Positions 31,594 to 37,449 of a DNA stretch of 37,449 bases are shown piece after piece. The notes beneath the pieces were generated by a model. The model was not told the DNA's origin. It worked only from the letters and a program-made list of their open reading frames with translations, and made no database searches. The stretch's first letter is position 1; every line of letters starts with the position of its first letter. The DNA is taken from positions 1-37,449 of the forward strand of contig CALJUA010000017.1 in assembly GCA_937975715.1 (NCBI GenBank), in the 5' to 3' direction. The stretch comes from an uncultured Candidatus Planktophila sp. GTDB lineage: Bacteria > Actinomycetota > Actinomycetes > Nanopelagicales > Nanopelagicaceae. Both the position numbers and the translations under genes were made by a program.

Positions 31594-32550
31594 CTACTTA
31601 ATCGCACCGACAAGTGTGATGTACGCCTTACCCGAGAAGGTAAGTGGAGCAGCCCCTGAATCTCCATAAGCATCGATGACCCTTACAACAAACGAAGAGT
31701 CGGCACCTGCAACCTGAATAGTTCCAGTGATTAAGAAGCCATAAGAAGCTGGCGAAGTTGAGTAGTTAGTGTTTCGGAAATCTGCGCGGATGTAACTGAA
31801 ATTGAGTATTCCGCCTGCAGCAAGCAAATCTGCTCCCAAAACTAATCCGACAATATTGGAATTAGCGCGAAGATAAATTTCGAATTTATACGAACTATTG
31901 GCTTTTAGTGTTCCGAAAGAATTTGAAGCGATGAATGTATATCCAACTGAAGTTCCAAGAGTAAATTGAGGAACATCAATGACTGTGACTTCGGAAGGAC
32001 CGACTGTTCCAGTTTCTCCCTTTGCACCAGCGGGGCCAGTTGCACCAGTAGCTCCAGTTGCACCTGCTGGACCTTGTGCACCCGTTGATCCATTTGCTCC
32101 TGCAGGACCACTTGCACCTGCACTACCCGCGGGGCCAGCAGGTCCCATTGCACCAGGTAAACCTGCCTCACCTTTCTCTCCCTGCGGTCCAGCAGGACCA
32201 GTTGGACCTTGAGGTCCTTGCGGACCAACAACAGTATTTACATTCGCAGTTGAAATCGCTTTTCCATCTGCGCCATTCTTTCCATCGTTGCCAGAAGGTC
32301 CAGTAGGACCTTGAATGTTCTGCGGAGTCGGCCACTTGCCTTTTGCCTTTGGTCCATAGATCAACAAACTTCTTACATCAATATAGAAATCCCCATCAAT
32401 GCCTAATGAACTCTTTGGTGCACCTTTTCCATTGAGGATTGTGTTAACAACTGCTGTGGTTGATCTGCCTGCGCCATTTGCATAGGGGAAGGATGAAAAT
32501 GTCGCCATCAATACTGCTACCACCGCCGCCAGCGGCTTGCTATACGTCAT
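31594..32550 (-). CDS. Secreted collagen-like triple-helix protein
   Basis: The 318-aa protein has an N-terminal signal (about 1–26, ending PYANG). A linker follows, with SLGIDGDFYIDV and LLIYGPKAKGKW, a type seen before collagen repeats in phage and bacterial fibre proteins. Two Gly-X-Y runs come next: 6 triplets (81–98) and, after a 10-residue break, 26 triplets (109–186) rich in GPA, GPQ and GAT. A ~130-residue C-terminal domain, mostly beta-like (YKFEIYLRANSNIVGLVLGA, then SFVVRVIDAYG), probably trimerises or binds. No anchor motif is seen. It is likely a secreted or surface fibre. A Shine-Dalgarno AAGGAG lies about 10 nt upstream. It may be cotranscribed with nothing; tRNA-Gly lies convergently at its 3' end. 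Confidence 0.88.
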   Translation of the reverse strand: MTYSKPLAAVVAVLMATFSSFPYANGAGRSTTAVVNTILNGKGAPKSSLGIDGDFYIDVRSLLIYGPKAKGKWPTPQNIQGPTGPSGNDGKNGADGKAISTANVNTVVGPQGPQGPTGPAGPQGEKGEAGLPGAMGPAGPAGSAGASGPAGANGSTGAQGPAGATGATGATGPAGAKGETGTVGPSEVTVIDVPQFTLGTSVGYTFIASNSFGTLKANSSYKFEIYLRANSNIVGLVLGADLLAAGGILNFSYIRADFRNTNYSTSPASYGFLITGTIQVAGADSSFVVRVIDAYGDSGAAPLTFSGKAYITLVGAIK

Positions 32551-32828
32551 GAGAAAAGCTCTCCTTTGTCAGGTTCTGCGGAGAAATAGTCTGAAAGTTC
32601 AGGTTTACCCAAAGTAATCAGGACTCCCCCACATCAGGCTCACAGAAATGGCCAACTACACGCTCAGTACTTCACAGGATGGCCCTAAGGATTCACATGG
32701 TGCCCTCAGGTTATCCGGCTACCTTTCTGAGCATCGGGGTGTTAATTACTCCTAAGTCAGCAACACGGGGCTGACAGAGATTCGAAGGCCGAAAGGCGCG
32801 CGGAGCTCGACTACTAGGGACAGGAGAC
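32551..32828. other. 278-bp non-coding region between divergent secreted-protein genes
   Basis: I see no gene. The left part must carry the promoter for the collagen-like gene. The right part (32727–32820) has potential stems: GTCAG/CTGAC (32756–32760 with 32771–32775), GCC-GAAA-GGC (32788–32797, a GNRA tetraloop) within TCGA/TCGA arms (32782–32785 with 32807–32810), and GAGC/GCTC (32729–32732 with 32805–32808). CCTAAG occurs at 32751. It may be a structured leader of the gene at 32835, but matches no riboswitch I know. Confidence 0.4.
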
Positions 32829-32834
32829 ATGCAA

Positions 32835-33551
32835 ATGTCATCAAAGAAAAAGGTATTCGCAGTAGCGATTACAACAGTTGCTTTGACTGCCGGCACCTTC
32901 GGTGCAGCAGGCGCAGCAACAAAGGCAACACATGTTTCAAAGACAACGATTACAACGATTGCTAACCAGGCTGCTGCCGGCAAACTTGGTCGTGGTGAAG
33001 AACTGGCATCAATCCTTTCAGGACTTGTAGCTAAGGGAACAATCACTCAGTCACAGGCTGATGCAATCATTGCGGCACACGCTGCAGCAGATGCAGCTCG
33101 CGATGCTGATCGTCCAGCAATGGGTCCAAAGGGCGGATTAGGTGGACCTTTTGGCAATCACCTCACTGTTATTGCATCGACACTAGGACTTGATACGACA
33201 ACAGTTCTCACACGCCTTAAGGCTGGAGATTCTCTTGCAACTATCGCGGGCGCAAAGAAGGATGCTTTGATCGCAGCACTTGTTGCTGATGAAACAAAGG
33301 AAATTGATGCAGCTGTAGCAGCTGGAAAGTTGACTGCTACACAGGCAACAACGCTGAAGGCAAATCTCACTGCTCATGTGACTGACATGGTGAATGCAAC
33401 TGCTCCAGCAGGTGGCATGAAGGGCGATCGTGAAGGTCGCGGTGGTAAGGGTGGTCGCGGACACGGTGGAATGGGTCGCGGAATGATGGGCGGCAACTCT
33501 GGCGCTCCAACAATTCCAACTCCAACCACAACAACTTCAGCAACAGCATAA
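32835..33551 (+). CDS. Secreted helical protein with Gly/Met/Arg-rich tail, unknown function
   Basis: The start is set at the ATG at 32835 (238 aa), 8 nt after AGGAG; an ATG two codons earlier is too close to the Shine-Dalgarno. MSSKKKVFAVAITTVALTAG continues to GAAGAA, a signal peptide (about 1–28). The mature part has two related helical units, one with LSGLVAKGTITQSQADAIIA and one with DAAVAAGKLTATQATTLKA. Between them lies a segment LGLDTTTVLTRLKAGDSLATIA resembling helical repeats found in other secreted actinobacterial proteins. The tail (about 192–238) is rich in Gly, Arg, Met and His (RGHGGMGRGMMGG), then Thr/Pro. The Met/His content could suit metal binding, but that is speculation. 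Well-used codons and a strong terminator suggest good expression. Confidence 0.8.
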   Translation: MSSKKKVFAVAITTVALTAGTFGAAGAATKATHVSKTTITTIANQAAAGKLGRGEELASILSGLVAKGTITQSQADAIIAAHAAADAARDADRPAMGPKGGLGGPFGNHLTVIASTLGLDTTTVLTRLKAGDSLATIAGAKKDALIAALVADETKEIDAAVAAGKLTATQATTLKANLTAHVTDMVNATAPAGGMKGDREGRGGKGGRGHGGMGRGMMGGNSGAPTIPTPTTTTSATA

Positions 33552-33581
33552 AACGCTTCATATAGTTCCTCCATTGGGTCG

Positions 33582-33625
33582 AAAACCCGCCAGGTGAGCA
33601 ATTCACTTGGCGGGTTTTCGTTTTC
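33582..33625 (+). terminator. Strong terminator after the Gly/Met-rich secreted protein gene
   Basis: Arms of 16 nt (33582–33597 and 33603–33618), paired throughout with one G•U, surround a 5-nt loop. TTTTCGTTTTC follows. The A-run on the other side means it could also work in reverse. It ends 13–28 nt before the possible rpiB starts, so the rpiB promoter must overlap it or lie directly after it. Confidence 0.9.
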
Positions 33626-33653
33626 TCGAAGGTGCGCCATGATTAAATTGCGC

Positions 33654-34106
33654 ATGCGCATTCACATCGGTAGCGATCACGCGGGCCTTGAGTTTAAGAA
33701 TGAACTCATCCATCACCTCGTTGCTGGTGGACATGACGTCACTGATCATGGGCCATATGAATTCGATGCCCTCGATGATTACCCAGACTTCTGCATCCCG
33801 ACAGCTCAGGCGGTTGCCAAAGATGCAACCTCAATCGGAATCGTCTTGGGTGGCTCAGGTAATGGCGAACAAATTGCAGCCAACAAGGTGAAGGGAATCC
33901 GCGCAGCGCTCGTCTGGAGCATCGAGACCGCAAAACTTGCTCGCGAACATAACAATGCCAATGTTATTTCAGTAGGTCAGCGCCAACATTCTGCGCAAGA
34001 AGTAAAAGACTTTATCGATGCATTTATCGCTACGCCATTTCCTGGTGACGAGCGCCATGCACGTCGCATCGGCAAGATTGCTAGCTTCGAAGATACCTGC
34101 TGCTAG
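33654..34106 (+). CDS. rpiB: Ribose 5-phosphate isomerase B
   Basis: RpiB interconverts ribose 5-phosphate and ribulose 5-phosphate in the pentose phosphate pathway. The start is placed at the ATG at 33654 (150 aa), giving MRIHIGSDHAG, the conserved family N-terminus. An alternative ATG at 33639 adds five residues and has GAAGG upstream. The active-site loop reads LGGSGNGEQIAANK: the usual Cys position is replaced and the downstream Glu is present, as known for the Mycobacterium tuberculosis enzyme. HARRIGKI near the C-terminus is the phosphate-binding side. The stop codon overlaps that of convergent trmB within CTAG. Confidence 0.93.
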   Translation: MRIHIGSDHAGLEFKNELIHHLVAGGHDVTDHGPYEFDALDDYPDFCIPTAQAVAKDATSIGIVLGGSGNGEQIAANKVKGIRAALVWSIETAKLAREHNNANVISVGQRQHSAQEVKDFIDAFIATPFPGDERHARRIGKIASFEDTCC

Positions 34107-34762
34107 TTTTTAAAATATCTAAAGTCGTTGACTTGATGATCTTTGGTAATTCCCTGACCTTCAAAACGAGTCTCTGGACGCCAATCAGGGCGTGCAACTT
34201 TTCCTCCAGTAAATAAAGTTGATGCAGCAAAGACCTCTTCGATCCATTCAGCATACGGAACCCAGTCGGTGGCGATATGAATAAATCCACCCGGCTTTAA
34301 CTTGGAATGAACCTGTGCCAGGAAATTAGCATTCACGATGCGGCGTTTATGGTGCTTCTTCTTCTGCCACGGATCCGGGAAGAACAAGTGCACGCCATCA
34401 AGTGATTGATCAGCAATCATGTTGTGCATAATTAAATGTGCATCACCTTGAATAACGCGAAGGTTCTTCAAACCGTATTCATGAATTAAGAGAAATAGCT
34501 TGCCAACACCTGGACGGTGAACATCGACGGCTAGAAATCCTTTTTCAGGAAAAGCTTGGCCAATAAGAGCAGTCGCCTCCCCCATGCCAAATCCGATCTC
34601 AAGGATGACCTCCTTGGAATCTGGAAAAAGCCTTGCAAAATCTAAAACCTGATTGCTGGCTTCGATTCCATAAGAGCCCCAATGCTTATCGAGGGCTGCT
34701 TGCTGAGGACCTGTAATACGAGAGCCGCGGATGCGATAACTGCGAACTGTAGGCTCTTCCAT
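34103..34762 (-). CDS. trmB: tRNA (guanine-N7-)-methyltransferase
   Basis: TrmB methylates G46 in the tRNA variable loop using S-adenosylmethionine. The 219-aa protein has the SAM-binding motif LEIGFGMGEAT (54–64), an acidic residue after the second strand (D80 in FLAVDVHRPG) and the family signature FFPDPWQKKKHHKRR (127–141). Length is normal. There is no Shine-Dalgarno; TAAGAT ends 7 nt before the ATG, suggesting a leaderless transcript. It is divergent from pepN across 65 bp. Confidence 0.96.
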   Translation of the reverse strand: MEEPTVRSYRIRGSRITGPQQAALDKHWGSYGIEASNQVLDFARLFPDSKEVILEIGFGMGEATALIGQAFPEKGFLAVDVHRPGVGKLFLLIHEYGLKNLRVIQGDAHLIMHNMIADQSLDGVHLFFPDPWQKKKHHKRRIVNANFLAQVHSKLKPGGFIHIATDWVPYAEWIEEVFAASTLFTGGKVARPDWRPETRFEGQGITKDHQVNDFRYFKN

Positions 34763-34769
34763 AGCGAGA

Positions 34770-34775
34770 ATCTTA
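34770..34775 (-). promoter_or_regulatory. -10 box of the leaderless trmB promoter
   Basis: TAAGAT on the minus strand lies 7 nt before the trmB ATG. ATGAAG, a loose -35 match, lies 17 nt upstream of it. Confidence 0.5.
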
Positions 34776-34827
34776 TGGTTCGATTAGGCTCTCTTCATCC
34801 ACGCAGACCATCTATAAGGAGTAAACC

Positions 34828-37362
34828 GTGCCAGGAGTAAATCTCACACGTGCAGAAGCGCAAGAACGTTCACAGCTCGTCAAGGTCCATTCATACGATG
34901 TAGATCTTGATCTCACCGTTGGAGCTGAGAACTTCATCGTCAAGACTCGTGTTAAGTTCGATGGTCTCAAGCCAGGCGCAACAACTTTTATCGATGCAGT
35001 CGGCAAGTCAGTTATCAAGGCCGAACTCAATGGTCAGGCATTCGATCCAAAGTTTGATGGCGAATCAATATTCCTTCCACCACTTGCAGCGAGCAACGAG
35101 CTCTACGTCGAATTCGAAGGCATCTACTCAAATTCAGGCGAAGGTCTCCACCGCTTCCAGGATCCTGCTGACGGAGAGGTCTACCTCTACACCCAGCACG
35201 AAGTTCCAGACGCTCGTCGTACATTTGTGTGCTTCGACCAGCCAGACCTCAAGGCAACATTTGCAATCTCTGCAACAGTTCCTGGTCACTGGGAAGTAAT
35301 TTCAAATAACCCGGTTGCATCAAAGGATGATGTTGCAGGTAACAAGAAGTGGACATTCACTACCACTCCTCGCATCTCTACCTACCTGACAGCGCTTGTT
35401 GCAGGTCCTTACTTCAAGGTCGAGAGCGAATACAAGGGTGCAAAGGTTGTTCCACTGGGTCTCTACTGCCGCAAGTCACTTGCAGAGCACATGGATGCAG
35501 AAGAACTCTTCGACATTACACGTCGCGGCTTTGCAGCATTTGAAAAGGACTTCGGTCTTGCTTATCCATTCGATAAGTACGATCAGATTGCAGTTGCAGA
35601 ATTCAATGCCGGCGCAATGGAGAACGCTGGTTGCGTGACATTCGCAGAGAACTACTTTGTCTTCCGCTCAAAGGTCACCGACAAGGAATACAACTGGCGC
35701 GCAAATGTCATCCTTCACGAGATGGCACATATGTGGTTCGGTGACCTCGTCACAATGTCATGGTGGGATGACCTATGGCTCAATGAGTCATTTGCTGAGT
35801 GGGCTTCGTATCACACGCTCGCATACGCAACTCGTTTCACAAACTCATGGACAGTCTTTAATGCAGAGCGCAAGAACTGGGCATACCGCCAGGATCAGCT
35901 CTCATCTACTCACCCAATTGCAGTAGATATGTATGACCTCGAAGCCGTTAAGACAAACTTCGATGGAATCACCTACGCAAAGGGAGCATCTGTCCTTCAG
36001 CAGCTCGTTGCATACGTGGGTCTCGATGCATTTATCGCTGGCTTGAAGAAGTACTTTGAAAAGCATGCGTGGGGTAATACAACTCTTAATGACTTAATCG
36101 TCGAACTCGAAGCAACTTCAGGTCGCGATCTCAAGCCATGGATTGCTACCTGGCTACAGACAGCTGGCGTTAATACATGGCGACCAGAGCTTGTTATCGA
36201 TGGTGATAAGTACACATCTGTTGCCGTTAAGCAGGAAGTGCCACTTGTTCCAGCTGGCTCATCAGAACTTCGCCCACACCGTATGGCAGTCGGTCTCTAT
36301 GACATCGCAGGCGGCAAGGTTGTTCGTCGCAAGCGCGTTGAACTCGATGTTGCCGGTGCAACAACTGTGGTTCCTGAACTTGCCGGCGAAAAGCTTGCAG
36401 ATCTCGTTGTTCTCAACGATGGCGACCTCTCATACGGAAAGCTCCGCTTTGATGATCACTCCATCGCAACTCTCAAGAGCCACCTCGGAAATATCGAGGA
36501 TTCATTGACCCGTGCACTTGCCTGGTCAGCGGTCTGGGATATGACTCGTGATGGCGAACTCGCTGCAAGTGATTACGTACCAATGGTTCTCAATGCGCTT
36601 GCATCAGAGACCGATGTTGCCGTTGTTGCTACTCAGATGTTGCAGCTCGGAACAGCTGTCGAGCTCTATGCAGCTGATAAGAACCGTGATGCGCTCCGCA
36701 CAATCTTGGCCGATGGCATCGAGAAGCTTCTTGATGGTGCAGCGGCAGGAAGCGATATGCAGCTTCAGTATGTGCGCAGCTTTGCGGCAAGTGCAAAGTC
36801 ACCTGCACAGGTTTCAAAGGTGCGCGACATACTCGATGGCAAGGTTGCAGGTGTCACTGTTGATGCAAATCTTCGCTGGACACTCCTTAATTCATTGGTC
36901 GAGCGCGGTGCTGCAACAGTCGCTGAAGTTGAAGCAGAGCTTGCAAACGATAAGAGCGCCGATGGTGAAAAGGCTGCAGCGTTCGGTCGTGCAGTTGGAG
37001 CAGATGCTGCAGTCAAGGCTGCTGCCTGGGAGCTTGCAACAACGAAGGACATCTCAAACCACATCCAGATTCAGACTATTCAGGGCTTCAACCGCCCAGG
37101 ACAGCGCGAGCTCACTGCACCATATGCGGATAAGTATTTCGATCTCATCCTTGACTACTGGACATCTCATACATATGAGTTTGCAAGCAATATTGCACTT
37201 CTTGCATTCCCTTCATATCAAGTATCAGATGCCACGATGAAGAAGGTTGAAGGTTGGTTGTCAGGTGCTGGAAAAGATGCACCAAACGGTCTTCGACGTA
37301 TCGTCTCCGAACAGCGCGATGCTCTAGCTCGTGCCCTCAAGGCACAAGCAAAAGATGCATAA
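34828..37362 (+). CDS. pepN: Aminopeptidase N (M1 family)
   Basis: PepN is a zinc metallopeptidase removing N-terminal residues from peptides in the cytoplasm; no signal peptide is seen. The 844-aa protein starts at GTG with AAGGAG 6 nt upstream. The exopeptidase motif GAMEN is at 262–266, the zinc site HEMAH at 297–301 with the third ligand E320 in WLNESFAEWAS, and a likely catalytic Tyr in GITYAKGASVL. The C-terminal half (about 500–844) is the ERAP1-like helical domain. Length fits actinobacterial PepN. Its stop is followed after 15 nt by the first half of a terminator interrupted by an IS30 end. Confidence 0.97.
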   Translation: MPGVNLTRAEAQERSQLVKVHSYDVDLDLTVGAENFIVKTRVKFDGLKPGATTFIDAVGKSVIKAELNGQAFDPKFDGESIFLPPLAASNELYVEFEGIYSNSGEGLHRFQDPADGEVYLYTQHEVPDARRTFVCFDQPDLKATFAISATVPGHWEVISNNPVASKDDVAGNKKWTFTTTPRISTYLTALVAGPYFKVESEYKGAKVVPLGLYCRKSLAEHMDAEELFDITRRGFAAFEKDFGLAYPFDKYDQIAVAEFNAGAMENAGCVTFAENYFVFRSKVTDKEYNWRANVILHEMAHMWFGDLVTMSWWDDLWLNESFAEWASYHTLAYATRFTNSWTVFNAERKNWAYRQDQLSSTHPIAVDMYDLEAVKTNFDGITYAKGASVLQQLVAYVGLDAFIAGLKKYFEKHAWGNTTLNDLIVELEATSGRDLKPWIATWLQTAGVNTWRPELVIDGDKYTSVAVKQEVPLVPAGSSELRPHRMAVGLYDIAGGKVVRRKRVELDVAGATTVVPELAGEKLADLVVLNDGDLSYGKLRFDDHSIATLKSHLGNIEDSLTRALAWSAVWDMTRDGELAASDYVPMVLNALASETDVAVVATQMLQLGTAVELYAADKNRDALRTILADGIEKLLDGAAAGSDMQLQYVRSFAASAKSPAQVSKVRDILDGKVAGVTVDANLRWTLLNSLVERGAATVAEVEAELANDKSADGEKAAAFGRAVGADAAVKAAAWELATTKDISNHIQIQTIQGFNRPGQRELTAPYADKYFDLILDYWTSHTYEFASNIALLAFPSYQVSDATMKKVEGWLSGAGKDAPNGLRRIVSEQRDALARALKAQAKDA

Positions 37363-37377
37363 GTAGTTCTAAATAAG

Positions 37378-37416
37378 AAAAGCCCCGGTCATTGCTTAGG
37401 TTCTAGGAATCGGGGC
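37378..37416 (-). terminator. Hybrid terminator across the right IS junction
   Basis: AAAAGCCCCG (37378–37387) lies just after the pepN stop and CGGGGC (37411–37416) inside the IS end. They form a 6-bp stem. A T-run follows only on the minus strand, so it reads out of the element toward pepN. Confidence 0.5.
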
Positions 37417-37449
37417 AACACTTAGAGAAATCTGGTGTTGTATGGACAA
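37395..37449 (+). mobile_element. Upstream end of a second IS30-family copy, partial
   Basis: These 55 bases are the reverse complement of 1191–1245 with one mismatch (37408). They carry the element tip, the upstream region and the first bases of the transposase. The copy faces out of the window, opposite in orientation to the left copy. Confidence 0.85.
37442..37449 (+). CDS. IS30-family transposase, first codons only
   Basis: ATGGACAA is identical to the first eight bases of the left transposase gene and is preceded by the same upstream sequence. The rest lies beyond the window edge. Confidence 0.8.

Noticed and set aside
31979..32306. Pro/Gly-rich plus-strand ORFs opposite the collagen repeats
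   Set aside because: Collagen Gly-X-Y codons give open, repetitive antisense frames; there are no start signals.
32700..32828. Cyclic di-AMP (ydaO-type) riboswitch upstream of the secreted protein
   Set aside because: A CGGGGTG..TTAAT stretch is suggestive, but the conserved GACAGCTAAC-type core is missing and the stems do not match the class as I know it.
32711..33046. 111-aa minus-strand ORF upstream of and overlapping the secreted protein gene
   Set aside because: It is antisense to the signal peptide region of a well-supported gene and has no family resemblance.
33594..33653. N-terminal extension of rpiB to 33594
   Set aside because: It would start inside the upstream terminator stem and adds residues absent from the conserved RpiB N-terminus.
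1..37449. Composite transposon carrying 36 kb of cargo
   Set aside because: The cargo is conserved housekeeping genes in standard actinobacterial order, so the two IS copies more likely inserted independently.
1..37449. CRISPR array, integrase, prophage, toxin–antitoxin or biosynthetic cluster
   Set aside because: No repeat-spacer pattern, integrase, phage structural gene cluster or such enzyme set was seen; the collagen-like gene alone does not indicate a prophage.

Overview
This looks like a chromosomal segment of an actinobacterium with a mid-range G+C content (about half, judged by eye). Signs of this are the folC–DUF4233–ndk linkage, paired clpP genes followed by clpX, the rne–rplU–rpmA–obg–proB order, an actinobacterial-type RpiB with Glu in place of the catalytic Cys, and many apparently leaderless genes. 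The compact layout and modest G+C suggest a small free-living aquatic lineage such as Nanopelagicales (acI) or a relative. That placement is inference; no marker was aligned.

Layout. Positions 1–1245 hold an IS30-family element, cut by the window edge, with its transposase on the minus strand. The last 55 bases (37395–37449) are the matching end of a second copy facing the other way. Positions 1246–1941 hold one or two small unknown ORFs, one with its Shine-Dalgarno buried in a hairpin. Then, on the minus strand, come gatCAB (1942–5240) and proA (5266–6534). A plus-strand serine hydrolase (6568–7743) and a minus-strand secreted FN3 protein (7733–9694) separate proA from proB–obg–rpmA–rplU–rne (9707–15294).

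Positions 15438–31248 are a nearly unbroken minus-strand block. In transcription order it reads tig, clpP1, clpP2, an MFS transporter, clpX, valS, folC, a DUF4233 gene, ndk, mreB, mreC, mreD, mrdA (PBP2) and rodA. It combines protein folding and turnover, a tRNA synthetase, folate and nucleotide metabolism, and the cell-elongation machinery. Many junctions are TAATG or ATGA overlaps. Internal leaderless promoters before clpX, valS and ndk probably split it into sub-operons. Two divergent tRNA genes (Pro-UGG, Gly-UCC) follow. After them come a secreted collagen-like protein, a secreted protein with a Gly/Met/Arg-rich tail behind a possibly structured leader, rpiB, trmB and pepN.

Most of the window is ordinary housekeeping. 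The most unusual signal is at the two IS30 junctions. In both, the element begins exactly 7 nt after an A-run plus CCCCG, the left half of an intrinsic terminator just past a gene's stop codon. The element's own end carries CGGGG(C) and can rebuild the stem. Other points of interest are a set of eight leaderless promoters (TANNNT box 6–7 nt before the start codon), two of them overlapping divergently in 33 bp, and the competing hairpins before the small secreted ORF at 1444–1860.
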